This document shows, one piece after another, positions 9,175-17,837 of a stretch of 64,000 nucleotides of DNA. The position numbers and the translations under genes are program-made. The notes below the pieces were generated by a model that searched no databases, was not told the origin of the DNA, and worked only from the letters and a program-made list of their open reading frames with translations. The DNA is taken from NCBI RefSeq assembly GCF_900250115.1, contig NZ_LT984803.1:1453583-1517582 (forward strand), given 5' to 3'. Numbering within the stretch: position 1 is the stretch's first letter; each line of letters starts with the position of its first letter. Source of the stretch: Cupriavidus taiwanensis. Lineage in GTDB: Bacteria > Pseudomonadota > Gammaproteobacteria > Burkholderiales > Burkholderiaceae.

Positions 9175-10481
9175 CTATCGCGTCAGGTTCCAGCAGGGGA
9201 ACGTCGTCGAGGCCCTGACGGCGCGTTTCGCGCGCAGTCGCCCGCCAAGCGGTTGCGCATAATGACGTGTCAAGTCGCAAATGCTGGGGAAGACTTTGGT
9301 GCGCCAGGTAGGTCCACGGAACAAATCGTAGTGACTGCATCCGGGATAGTGACGAGTCGCTTGTCGCGCGAGGACAGGCCTCGGCACAGATCATGCGCGG
9401 CGTGGGTCTGTCCGCGGCCGGATATGTCGTCAAGCTCGCCTTCGATGGTCAGCAACGCGGTAGAACGGATATCCTGCGGACGCACAGCCTGACCCCGCAC
9501 TTGCCAGCTACCGAAGGCCATCTGGAACTCCTGAAACACGGTCCGAACAGTGTCGAGATAGAAGTCGGCGGCCATGTCAAGCACCGCGCTATAGTCCAGC
9601 AATGCTTGCCAGTGGGAATTGGCAAGCTCGGCGTCGCCACGCGCAAGAGTCGCACAGTAGTCCGCATATAGGTCCCACAGTGGAGCTGACTGGGCAGCGG
9701 CAAGTCCGGAAAGCTGCACGAAACTCGGACAGACCTGACGGCCGGCGCCTGCATATGGCTGGGGCACGGTGTACACCAGATTGCGTCGGAACCACTGAAT
9801 TGAGTGGCTCGAGGCGAGGCGCCCAATTGCCGTGGGGCTGCGACGCGCATCGATGGGGCCACCGATGAGAGTCAGGCTGCTTGGCGTCCTCTCGTCGCGG
9901 CTTGCCAACAGGGCGATGGCGCCCAATGCGGGCACAGTGGCTTGGCAAACGGCGAGCACATGCAGCGACGCCACGTCGATCTCACGGATAAATTCCTGAA
10001 CGTGAGTGACATAGTCGTCCAGATGAAACGAGCCGTCCGCCACCGGTATGTGGCGCGCATTGCTCCAGTCCGTGACATAAACAATGTGCTCTTGCAGCAG
10101 CGATTGCACCACCTCACGAAGCATGACGGCATGATGGCCGGCAAGGGGAGCACAGACGAGGACTGCGGGAACCGCTCGCTGCACGTCGCCGTGTCTCGCC
10201 GAGGTAGGGGCTTCAAACCGCCGCAAGCGGCAAAACGGACTCTCCCAGACGATTTGCTCGACCACGGGAACGACACAACCGTCACGAACAATGTCCGGGA
10301 TGCCAAACGTAGGTTCGTCGCCGCCCGTACTGAGACAGTGAAGTCTTTCCCAGCCCGCAGCAAAGTGCTTCGCACCCGGAATATAGGCGAATGGACTGAA
10401 CGGGTTGACAAAGGCTTGGGCCGATTGATCCGCCCACGCCAGCATCATTGCCCGCTGATACTCATAAATCTGATAGAGCAT
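9175..10481 (-). pseudogene. phaZ: Intracellular PHB depolymerase with a -1 frameshift near its 3' end
   Basis: The protein closely follows the intracellular PHB depolymerase PhaZ of Cupriavidus, which mobilises stored PHB granules: a MLYQIYEYQR start, NPFSPFAYIPGAKHFAAG, VVLVCAPLAGHH-like segment, YVTDWSNAR, FHLDDYVTHVQEFI, then AVCQATVP with the nucleophilic Cys and TIEGELDDISG with the triad Asp. After LVTIPDA the frame changes to unrelated residues and ends at 9270. In the next frame the expected end continues, HYDLFRGPTWRTKVFP, including the triad His, and stops at 9175. One missing base near 9338-9340 explains this. The ATG at 10481 matches the family N-terminus. The gene is either a very recent pseudogene or carries a sequence error. 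Confidence 0.8.
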
Positions 10482-10603
10482 GGCGACCCCGACCAAGCAA
10501 TCAGTCTCATGTAGCTACCCGGCTTCGATAAGTGCAATCGAAAGAAGCGAAGGCGGGTTCGCCCGTTGTGGCCCGGCGCACCGGTTGCTCGCGGATTGCG
10601 ATC

Positions 10604-10804
10604 TCATCGAATGCGGCGCACCGCGTCGAGCATGGAATGCCCCTGGCTCGTCAGTCGCGGATGGGCATTGCCGCTGCTATGCCCATGCTCGATCGTCACG
10701 AGCTTGTGTTCCAACAAGGCATCCATTTGCTCGGGGTCGAGGTCGTGGATGTCTGGCGCATCACCGAGCAGCAGCAGAGCTGCGATTTCGTGCGGACTTA
10801 GCAT
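10604..10804 (-). CDS. Small hypothetical protein, 66 aa
   Basis: A short acidic protein with an excellent ribosome binding site (AAAGGAGG, six bases before the ATG). It starts MLSPHEIAALLLL, continues DIHDLDPEQMDALLEHKLV and ends with LTSQGHSMLDAVRRI. The predicted helix-helix-helix-strand pattern resembles a small winged-helix fold, but no family is recognised. It lies just upstream of phaZ in the same direction. Whether the two are cotranscribed is unclear. Confidence 0.6.
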   Translation of the reverse strand: MLSPHEIAALLLLGDAPDIHDLDPEQMDALLEHKLVTIEHGHSSGNAHPRLTSQGHSMLDAVRRIR

Positions 10805-11518
10805 GTCGGCCTCCTTTGTTGGGTCAAGAGGAAAATGCGACTGCTGATCCGTGGACTGCGTCACGGAGGAAAGCGAGAACCGCTATGGATGTATCGGTGC
10901 AAAAACGCGCTGGGAGCGCACACCGAACGGCCACAGTAAACCCTTTGATCGCAGGACGCAAGCGATCGCTATGCTGCGGAGCAGCGGGGAGAACCAGGCC
11001 ATCCGTGATGGCGGGCCGATCAGGCAATTACCCCTCAGCGCTGTCCGTTGCCCGTCACTCGCCTGATTGAAGTGCAGCGAAGCGGATGTCTCGTGTTGGT
11101 GCTGCTTCCGACTCACGGGAAGCGCTCCCATTCCATAGCAATCTATCCCCGAGATTTCTCAAAGTAGCCTTCGGAGCAGCCTCGATCGCGTACCGTTGGA
11201 GTGTCGAGAATTTGCCGGAGGGGCTTCGGCTGCGGACCCCTTTCAGGTCCGTACCGGCGCAAGCCTGGACAGGTGTTCGCCTTGTTTTGGATGCAAATGG
11301 TGAGCGGCTCTTATCGCCGGTCCCGCGGCTCATCGCACGGCGTCGGCCATCTGTTGTGGTCGGATATTGTCGCGCATTTCTAGTGATGATTCAGAAGCCC
11401 CAAGCGAGTATTTTGGCTGGTCTTATACCGGTAAGATGAAAATTATGGTGTGACAAAGTTGATATTGGATATAAACTACCTTGTATCTGCATCCCTTCAC
11501 CGGAAAGGAAAACAGCGA
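10805..11518. other. Gap upstream of the H-NS-family gene
   Basis: About 710 bases. Overlapping short frames on both strands are Arg/Ser-rich and look non-coding. The last 70 bases before the H-NS gene are AT-rich (TTGATATTGGATATAAACT around 11459), consistent with its promoter. No other element was identified. Confidence 0.45.
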
Positions 11519-11830
11519 ATGGCAACTTACAAAGAACTGATGGCGCAGAAGGCAGCTCTGGAGGCGCACCTGGAAGAGGTACGTGCCAATGAGGTTGCTT
11601 CGGTTATCGAAAAAATCCAGAATCTAATGGCGGAATACGGGCTGACTGTCGAAGATATTACCAAGCGCCGTCGTGGCCGTCCCGCCGGCAGTGGTGTTGC
11701 CAAGACAAAAGCGGCGCTGCCCCCGAAATACCAAGACCCGAAGACCGGAAAAACCTGGTCTGGCCGTGGCCGTCAACCGGCCTGGCTTGGCAAGAACCCC
11801 AACAAATTCCTGATCGCAGAAGAGGCGTAA
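11519..11830 (+). CDS. H-NS family nucleoid protein
   Basis: A 103-aa protein of the short betaproteobacterial H-NS/BpH3 type. The N-terminal coiled-coil oligomerisation helix covers residues 1-45 (MATYKELMAQKAALEAHLEE), followed by a basic linker KRRRGRPAG with a GRP hook. The C-terminal DNA-binding motif is YQDPKTGKTWSGRGRQPAWL, matching the family's DPxTGxTWSGRGRxPxW signature. It would silence AT-rich or foreign DNA. A purine-rich GGAAAGGA precedes the ATG. It is followed by a strong terminator and stands alone. Confidence 0.93.
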   Translation: MATYKELMAQKAALEAHLEEVRANEVASVIEKIQNLMAEYGLTVEDITKRRRGRPAGSGVAKTKAALPPKYQDPKTGKTWSGRGRQPAWLGKNPNKFLIAEEA

Positions 11831-11863
11831 TCTAGGCCTCGCCCAGCGCGATAGCGTAGCGTC

Positions 11864-11889
11864 AACCCCTGCATGCAGGGGTTTTTCTT
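11864..11889 (+). terminator. Rho-independent terminator after the H-NS-family gene
   Basis: A perfect palindrome AACCCCTGCATGCAGGGGTT is followed by TTTCTTTT. It lies 34 bases after the stop codon. Confidence 0.88.
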
Positions 11890-11906
11890 TTCTGAGTGCA
11901 AGCGCC

Positions 11907-12233
11907 ATGTCCTTTGAAGCAATGCACGCCGACATCATGCTCGCCCGACCCTACCTGCTTCCCCGCGGACGTACAGAGCGAGGGATACGGAATGGATATT
12001 CTTATTGGCTGCGGCTTCCTCCTGGCAAGCAGCTCAGGATCATCCGCTTGTCGCAACAATTTGGGAAGAGCTATAAGTTGGTGCGTTCGGCCAGCGAGCG
12101 AAGAATGCGCCAAAAGATTCGTCAGCGCTTTTCCGGAGCGCTGGCCGAGCTTTTAGCCATCATTGACGAAGAAATCGACATCATCCGGGAGGATGCGCTC
12201 TCGATATCGAAGCCAGGTTCGTCGGCTTGCTAA
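11907..12233 (+). CDS. Hypothetical basic protein, 108 aa
   Basis: Not recognised. The frame encodes a basic N-terminal half (RPYLLPRGRTERGI, YWLRLPPGKQLRIIRLSQQF) and a helical acidic C-terminal half (ELLAIIDEEIDIIREDAL). The composition is protein-like. A second ATG five codons in is an alternative start; neither has a clear ribosome binding site. It follows the H-NS terminator closely in the same direction. Confidence 0.4.
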   Translation: MSFEAMHADIMLARPYLLPRGRTERGIRNGYSYWLRLPPGKQLRIIRLSQQFGKSYKLVRSASERRMRQKIRQRFSGALAELLAIIDEEIDIIREDALSISKPGSSAC

Positions 12234-12278
12234 GGCGCAAGGGAGAATTGGCTGCGCCTATGGGTAGAGCTTCGGGCG

Positions 12279-12410
12279 TTGGTCTCGTCCGCTGGTGTGC
12301 GTGCGCACGAGGCTTTGTATGTCGGCGACGATATCCGCGACGCGGAAGCCGCTAGCGCCGCCGGTATGGCGTTGCGCGGCGTAGCCTGTGGCTACGCGGC
12401 CGCGGCGGCG
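12279..12410 (+). pseudogene. C-terminal fragment of a HAD phosphatase (Gph-like)
   Basis: The translated fragment contains HEALYVGDDIRDAEAASAAG followed by a Gly-Tyr ending. This is motif IV of HAD hydrolases (GDDxxD) in the form typical of phosphoglycolate phosphatases. The N-terminal catalytic DxD motif and cap domain are absent upstream, and the frame degenerates after about 45 codons. It is a gene remnant. Confidence 0.55.
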
Positions 12411-12769
12411 TTGCAGTTGCACTGCGCAACACCACCGCTTGCACGCCCGCAGGACCGGCTTGATTTGTCCCGCACCTGAACTACATGGCAATAATGTGCT
12501 CGTCGAATCCGGTAAAGCGCGGCTCATGCGTCGGGATCCGGGCCGGCTCAAAGATGCCATCGTGGTCGCGTGGCAATTCGACATCGCGCAATCGTATGCG
12601 TATGCGAGGCCTCGCTCATAAGACGTCCCTCGAGGGAAAGTGGACGACCGCTCATGTCCGGACTCAGCCGTCGGATCATCGGTCTTCCGTGCATTATCTG
12701 CGTGGAGCGCGGACGTAGTGTTGCGACGCGGCGCTGGCGACAGGCCGGCATTCACCGGCCTGCGCAGCC
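12411..12769. other. Gap with no supported gene
   Basis: Frames on both strands are Arg/Ser-rich and lack domain signals. Nothing else was identified before the convergent end of the Bug gene. Confidence 0.45.
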
Positions 12770-13789
12770 TTAATCAGCCGTGATGTTGTTGGCCTTCACC
12801 ACCTCGCCCCACATCTTGTAGTGGGTGCGGGTCAGCGTTGCGAGCTGCTCGGGCGTGCCGCCGCCGGGCTCGTCGCCGCGGTCGACAATGCTCTTGACCA
12901 CGGCCGGGTCCTTCAGCGCGGTATTCAATGCGGCGTTGGCTTTCTTGACGATGTCAGGGCTTAGCCCCGGCGGTCCGTACAGGCCGATGAACGAGATGAT
13001 GGTGAAGTCCCTGATGCCGCTTTCGGTGGCCGTTGGCACGTCCGGGATCATGGCCACCCGCTTGGATCCCGTGACCATCAGCGGCCGCAACTGGCCCGAC
13101 TTGATGAAAGGCGCCACGACCGACGTGGCATCGAACATCGCATCCAGGCGTCCGGCCATCAGGTCGACCATGGCCGGGCTGCTGCCCTTGTAGGGCACAT
13201 GGTTCATCCTGGGGCCGCCCATGCGCTCGCGCAGCAGTTCCATCGTGACATGCGGCAATGCGCCGGAACCGCCCGAGCCATAGTCGACGGTCTTGCCCGA
13301 CTTGTCGCGGGCCTTGACCTCCTCGACGAACTGCGCGTAAGTCTTGATGGGCGAACTGGCGGGCACGACAAGGACCAGCGGCGACTGCAGCATCATGCCT
13401 ATCGGCGTCAGCTTCTGCGGATCGACGATGCCAAGCTTGGTGTAGACATGCGGCATGATCGTCATCGAGCCGTTGCCTACCAGCAGCTTGTTCCCGTCGG
13501 GCGCCGCGCGCATGACCTCAATGGAGGCGATATTGCCGTTCACGCCGGCCTTGTTGTCGATGACAAACGACTGCCCGAGCGAACTCTGCAGGCCGTTAAG
13601 CAGCGCACGTCCCGCAAAGTCGGTCTGGCCACCGGGCGGAAAGCCGACCAGCAGTGTCACCGGCTTGGTGGGCCAGGTGGTCTGCGCCCGCGCGGCGGTC
13701 GTCGCCAGCGCGCCAAGGCCGAGCACAGCGACGCTCAGGATCAATGCGGAACGGCGCGAATTCACGGGCGATTTCATAGTGATTGTCAT
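12770..13789 (-). CDS. Bug-family (TctC-type) periplasmic binding protein
   Basis: A 339-aa tripartite tricarboxylate transporter substrate receptor. The signal peptide covers residues 1-36 (hydrophobic LILSVAVLGLGALA, cleavage after ARA). The mature part begins WPTKPVTLLVGFPPGGQTD and continues VIDNKAGVNGNIA and YGSGGSGALPHVTMELL, classic Bug motifs. The start is set by GGAG seven bases upstream. It lies downstream of the broken uxuA in the same direction with a 46-bp gap, so the ligand may be a sugar acid or hexuronate-derived acid (inferred from context only). No TctA/TctB membrane genes are nearby, as is usual for orphan Bug proteins. Confidence 0.9.
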   Translation of the reverse strand: MTITMKSPVNSRRSALILSVAVLGLGALATTAARAQTTWPTKPVTLLVGFPPGGQTDFAGRALLNGLQSSLGQSFVIDNKAGVNGNIASIEVMRAAPDGNKLLVGNGSMTIMPHVYTKLGIVDPQKLTPIGMMLQSPLVLVVPASSPIKTYAQFVEEVKARDKSGKTVDYGSGGSGALPHVTMELLRERMGGPRMNHVPYKGSSPAMVDLMAGRLDAMFDATSVVAPFIKSGQLRPLMVTGSKRVAMIPDVPTATESGIRDFTIISFIGLYGPPGLSPDIVKKANAALNTALKDPAVVKSIVDRGDEPGGGTPEQLATLTRTHYKMWGEVVKANNITAD

Positions 13790-13835
13790 GACAGGTCTCC
13801 GATTATGTTTTAAATGGACCGCAGTCCATGGCGCT

Positions 13836-14876
13836 TCAGGTCGCCTTTTCCATCGCTTCCCACATCCCGTTGATATAGACCGCGCCGAGTGCCCGGTCAT
13901 AGAGGCCGTATCCCGGTTTGCCCGTCTCGCCCCAGATCATGCGGCCGTGGTCGGGGCGGTAATAGCCCTGGAAGCCGACGTCGTGGTACGCCTTGACGAT
14001 CGCGGCAATATCCAGCGATCCGCAACTCGACAGGTGGGCGGTTTCCTCGAAATCGCCTTCCGGCGTGATCTTGACGTTGCGGATATGGGCGAAGTGGATG
14101 CGTCCCATGCCGCCGAACTCGCGCACCAGCGCCTCGACGTTGTTCTGCGGGCCGGCGCCAAGCGAGCCGGAGCACAGCGTCAGACCGTTTGCCGGCGTGT
14201 CGACGATCCCCAGGATGCGTGCCAGGTCGTCGCGGTTCTTGACGATGCGCTGCAGTCCGAAAATGGGGCGCGGCGGATCGTCCGGATGAATGGCCATCTT
14301 GATGCCGCACTCCTGGGCCACCGGAATGATCGCGCGCAGGAAATGCTCCAGGTGTTCCCAGAGGCTGCCTTCGTCGATGCCACGATATTCGGCCAGCAGC
14401 TACTGCAGTTCTCCTGGCGTGTAGCTGGAATCCCAGCCGGGCAGGGCGATACCCTGGCTGACGTCGACCTGTTCGACCTCGCGGTTGCTGAAGGCAAGGC
14501 AGGTCGAGCCGTCATCGAGCTTTTTTGCCAGTTCCGTACGGGTCCAGTCGAACACCGGCATGAAGTTGTAGCAGATGACCTCGATGCCCGCGGCGGCCAG
14601 GTTCCTGATGTTCTGCTGGTAGTTCGCGACCAGCCGCTCGCGCGTCGGCTTGCCGAGCTTGATGTCCTCATGGACCGGAACCGACTCCACCACCTTGAAC
14701 TGCAGCCCCGCCGCCTCGATGGTGGACTTGAGCGCCAGGATCTTGTCCAGCGGCCATACCTCGCCGACCGGTTCGTCGTAGATGGCGGAGACGATGTGGG
14801 TCATGCCCGGGATCTGCCGGATGTATTCGAGAGGGATCGGGTCGGTGGGGCCAAACCAGCGGAACGACATCTTCAT
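13836..14876 (-). pseudogene. uxuA: Mannonate dehydratase with an internal amber codon
   Basis: Mannonate dehydratase converts D-mannonate to 2-keto-3-deoxygluconate in hexuronate breakdown. The frame starts [19 protein letters not shown] and runs through [13 protein letters not shown], then meets TAG (minus strand, 14400-14402). It continues in the same frame as [20 protein letters not shown], then [34 protein letters not shown] and [12 protein letters not shown], all core UxuA motifs, to a normal stop at 13836. A single-base change would restore a full protein of about 345 aa. Unless the TAG is a sequence error or is suppressed, the enzyme would be cut before most of its active site. The divergent GntR gene probably regulates it. 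Confidence 0.85.
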
Positions 14877-14993
14877 AGGGGGCTTCCTCGAGGCGTCTCT
14901 GTTGCGGCAGAAGGGGCGGAATGGGGTCTGGTCTGAACCCACGCCGTCATGGCCTGATCGTCATGCGGCATTGGTGTGCCGGATTGGATTAAG

Positions 14994-15003
14994 TGGTTCA
15001 CCA
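14994..15003. promoter_or_regulatory. TGGTnnACCA palindrome, candidate GntR operator 1
   Basis: TGGTTCACCA lies between uxuA and the divergent GntR regulator. The form TGGT-N2-ACCA is the kind of site bound by hexuronate regulators of the FadR/GntR type. Confidence 0.55.
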
Positions 15004-15035
15004 ATTGTGATCGTGGTTGCCCACTTTTGCCGTCA

Positions 15036-15045
15036 TGGTTTACCA
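15036..15045. promoter_or_regulatory. TGGTnnACCA palindrome, candidate GntR operator 2
   Basis: TGGTTTACCA, flanked by CA and TG so that the full inverted repeat is 14 bp (15034-15047). Its start is exactly 42 bp from the start of operator 1, about four helical turns. Confidence 0.6.
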
Positions 15046-15085
15046 TGGTCTGCATCAGGCACTGCCCGATAGGCCTTGTGGCGAG

Positions 15086-15095
15086 TGGTCAACCG
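15086..15095. promoter_or_regulatory. Near-match third GntR site
   Basis: TGGTCAACCG differs by one base from the TGGTnnACCA pattern and lies 35 bp before the GntR start codon, a good position for autoregulation. Confidence 0.35.
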
Positions 15096-15129
15096 GTGAC
15101 CATACGTGGCAGATGCCGCCTAACCTGCG

Positions 15130-15870
15130 ATGACACATTCTCCCAGCGATCTTGCAACCCGTGCGACAGTCGAGAACCCGCCAGCCGCCAGCGACCGTTC
15201 GTACCTGAGCCTGGCCAGCCAGGTGCAGGCATTGATCGCATCCGGAGAGTTCTCCGCCGGCATGCGGCTGCCATCCGAACGCACGCTGGCCGAGCGGTTC
15301 AGCGTCAGCCGTACCCTGGTGCGCGAGGCCATCATCGCGCTGGAGGTGCAGGGGCTAGTCGAAGTGCGCGGCGGCTCCGGGATCTACGTCTGCGCAGAAG
15401 CGCCCGCGCCTGGTCGCGAGCCGTTCGAGATGCCCTGGCGGCCGGGGCCGATAGAATCGCTGCGCGCCCGGGTGCTGATCGAATCGGAGATCGCCGGCCT
15501 GGCGGCCAGTGAGCGTAAGGACGGCGACCTTGACCGTATGTTCGCGGCCCTGAGCCTGATGCGCGAGCACATGGACGACAAGCAGGCCAACGAGGCGGCG
15601 GACCGGCAGTTCCACCTGTGCCTGGCCGAATCGACCGGCAACAGGGTCCTGCTGCATATGGTCACCGCACTGTGGGACAGCGGGCGCAGCGATCCGCTAT
15701 GGGGCAAGATTGAGGAACACTTCCATACCACGCGGCTGCGGGAGGCGTCGCAGGAAGACCATCAGCAGATCTTCGCGGCGGTGATGGCGCGCGACGCGAC
15801 AGCGGCGCGGGCGGCAATGCGTAACCACCTGGAGAGGGTGATCAGCGAGTTCACTCAGGCGTGGCGTTGA
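15130..15870 (+). CDS. GntR/FadR-subfamily transcriptional regulator (UxuR/ExuR-like)
   Basis: A 246-aa regulator. The winged-helix domain spans about 25-95 (LIASGEFSAGMRLPSERTLA, SVSRTLVREAIIALEVQGLV, GGSGIYV), the GntR signature. An all-helical FCD ligand domain follows (about 110-240), with LIESEIAGLAA, DRQFHLCLAESTGN and HQQIFAAVMARD, including the Asp/His positions that hold a metal and a carboxylate ligand in this family. It is divergent from uxuA, with three TGGTnnACCA-like sites between them. It probably represses the uxuA-Bug unit and itself until a hexuronate-pathway acid binds. Confidence 0.9.
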   Translation: MTHSPSDLATRATVENPPAASDRSYLSLASQVQALIASGEFSAGMRLPSERTLAERFSVSRTLVREAIIALEVQGLVEVRGGSGIYVCAEAPAPGREPFEMPWRPGPIESLRARVLIESEIAGLAASERKDGDLDRMFAALSLMREHMDDKQANEAADRQFHLCLAESTGNRVLLHMVTALWDSGRSDPLWGKIEEHFHTTRLREASQEDHQQIFAAVMARDATAARAAMRNHLERVISEFTQAWR

Positions 15871-16445
15871 GGGATAGCCCGTTGGGCCAATTGGAAATTT
15901 GTTGCACGGACCGCTCAGGTCGGGCGTGGGGTAAAAACCGCCGGTCGCGCGGAAAGTCGCCTCAGGGCAAGGCGAACCAGCCGCACCGACCGGCGTCGCG
16001 ACGCTTCAACAGCGGGGCGGACCATCAACTCCTTGATCTTGCCGATGGCCGGCCAGATAGCGGCGGTGCTGTAACGCCATGGCTAGCGGCTGCTTCGGGC
16101 ACACTCAGGCCATGTTCGGTGATCGTTTGCGCTTCGCTTTCGACTGTTCACAGTGCGTATATCTCCCTTGCACGCTCCGCTCGGGAACCTCTATTCTCTT
16201 GGTTGGAAACCTCGACGTGAAGTACGGGTTACCGGAATACAACAGCACCGAGCGCATGGAAGGTAACGACACTAGGCCAGCCGTCAGGCTGAACTTTCGA
16301 CACGCTCGGCGACATCAGCCAAAAAAAGCGGAAAGGCCATAGGACGACAAGCTCAATGATCTTGTGATTAGACAGGGCTTCAGTTGAGGCGCGACTGGAA
16401 GCGTTGGCTGGTTGACTACTGCAAGGCTAGCAAACGGAGGATGGC
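15871..16445. other. Gap with no supported gene
   Basis: About 575 bases after the GntR gene. One minus-strand stretch near 16040 has coding-like character (IGKIKELMVRPAVEA) but no start or recognisable domain. A ribosome binding site GGAGG for the next gene lies at its end. Confidence 0.4.
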
Positions 16446-17033
16446 ATGAAAGGCAAGACACTACTGGCCACGGCGGCGATGCTGGTGGCAATCACGGCTG
16501 CATGGGCGCAACCCAAAACCCGCGTGGACGTCACGCAGTCGCCTGAGGGGGCGACTGCGACTGGAACCGCGAAGCTCACCGCCACGATCACCAAGATCGA
16601 TGCGCCGAGACGAACTGTCTCCTTGAAATCCGGCGACGGCAAGATAACAGATCTCGTGGTGGGGCCGGAGGCCAGGAACTTCGAACAGTTAAAGGTCGGC
16701 GACACTGTCTCGATCGAGTACAGGGAAGCGCTGACCATGAGCCTCAAGAAGGGAAGCGGACCGCTTGCTATGCATGAGCGCGAGATCTCGGAGCGCGCTG
16801 CGCCGGGTGCAAAGCCGGGAGGTTCAGTCGGCCGGGAAGTGACCGTCACGGCTGACGTCGTTGCCTTCGACACCGACGCCAGATCCGTCACCCTGAAGGG
16901 GCCAAAGGGACGCACCGTGGTTCTGCTGGTAGGCGATCCGACACGCCTAAACGGCATCCAGAAGGGAGACCGGGTCGAAGCGGTCTATACCGAGGCCGTT
17001 GCCGTGTCCGTTCAGCCGGTCGCAGGCAAGTAG
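16446..17033 (+). CDS. Exported protein with two copies of a small beta-domain
   Basis: A 195-aa protein with a clear signal peptide (residues 1-21, ending AAWA-Q). The mature part contains two related units, about 45-98 (TATITKIDAPRRTVSLKS...VGDTVSIEY) and 135-190 (TADVVAFDTDARSVTLKG...KGDRVEAVY), each ending in a strand with EAL/EAV. The two copies look like an internal duplication of an OB- or barrel-like fold. GGAGG lies five bases before the ATG. The function is unknown; it is predicted periplasmic. It stands alone between two gaps. Confidence 0.75.
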   Translation: MKGKTLLATAAMLVAITAAWAQPKTRVDVTQSPEGATATGTAKLTATITKIDAPRRTVSLKSGDGKITDLVVGPEARNFEQLKVGDTVSIEYREALTMSLKKGSGPLAMHEREISERAAPGAKPGGSVGREVTVTADVVAFDTDARSVTLKGPKGRTVVLLVGDPTRLNGIQKGDRVEAVYTEAVAVSVQPVAGK

Positions 17034-17096
17034 GGGAAACCGAGGAGAGCGCCGGTCGACCACGCAGGCACGCCTTCCTTTCGACGCGGATCAGGG

Positions 17097-17395
17097 CCGT
17101 GATCGAGGAATCGGCTACGCGCAGCCCGAGGGTACCCCGGGCGCGCAGTTCGGGGTCAACCACCGCCATGTCGTCCACCCCCATCTTGCAGAACCTAACG
17201 GGTGCCACCTCGTCTGTCCCGTGGCCTTGATGTCGACCAGCAGGCCGGCATCGTCCTGACCGTCGATGCCCGGCCGGGTCTCCCTTTCCACCAATCCCGC
17301 GAGCCCGCGTTGCCGGGCCGGGCATGTGCTCGTCCAATACCAATGCGGCGTCGATCATGATCGGCGAGAAGGCCGCGGACCTAGTACTTGAATGA
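17097..17395 (+). pseudogene. GMC oxidoreductase C-terminal remnant, rearranged by inversion
   Basis: Two consecutive parts of the GMC (glucose-methanol-choline) oxidoreductase C-terminus are present on opposite strands. The minus strand between about 17200 and 17097 reads CKMGVDDMAVVDPELRARG, then GLRVADSSI. The plus strand from 17336 reads NTNAASIMIGEKAADLVLE and stops at 17393-17395. In intact GMC enzymes these segments are adjacent (GLRVADxSIMP...GNTNA...MIGEKAAD). A local inversion of roughly 230 bp (about 17097-17325) would rejoin them in order. No upstream FAD-binding part was found. The flanks (17034-17096, 17396-17837) hold no gene I can support. Confidence 0.6.
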
Positions 17396-17837
17396 ACCGG
17401 TTGCGTTGACGAAGGTTCGTTGTCGATAGACTTTCGGTCGTTCAAACGTCGCCTGGAAGCTCTGTGTGGTAGTCCGGCACGGGTTGGGCAAGCGACCGTT
17501 CGCCGGCCGTGATGTCGTCAAAACTTCAGTCTGCTCCGCTCTTTCCGGTGACCTCCAGCCACCAGCGCTTGATGCCTTGGACATAGCGCGTGCAGAAGAA
17601 GGGCTCCCATGGCCGCGTCGGTGACGTCGGCCACCAGGCACGGCGTGCACGTATTGAAGCTTCACAGCTAGTCGAGGAGGTTGGTCATCCTGGGTTGATG
17701 CGCTGGCTGCATCAATTCTTCGAAACATTGCAATTCCCCCTTTCTGCTGATCCGTCCAAACTGGCTTCAAATCGCCATCCAACCTTGCCCGCATGCAAGG
17801 AACGGCGAAATACCAGAACAAGCCCAGGGGAGATCAA

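Noticed and set aside
13455..14936. Long plus-strand open frame (493 codons) over the uxuA/Bug region
   Set aside because: It is antisense to the clearly conserved uxuA and Bug genes and has no family signature.
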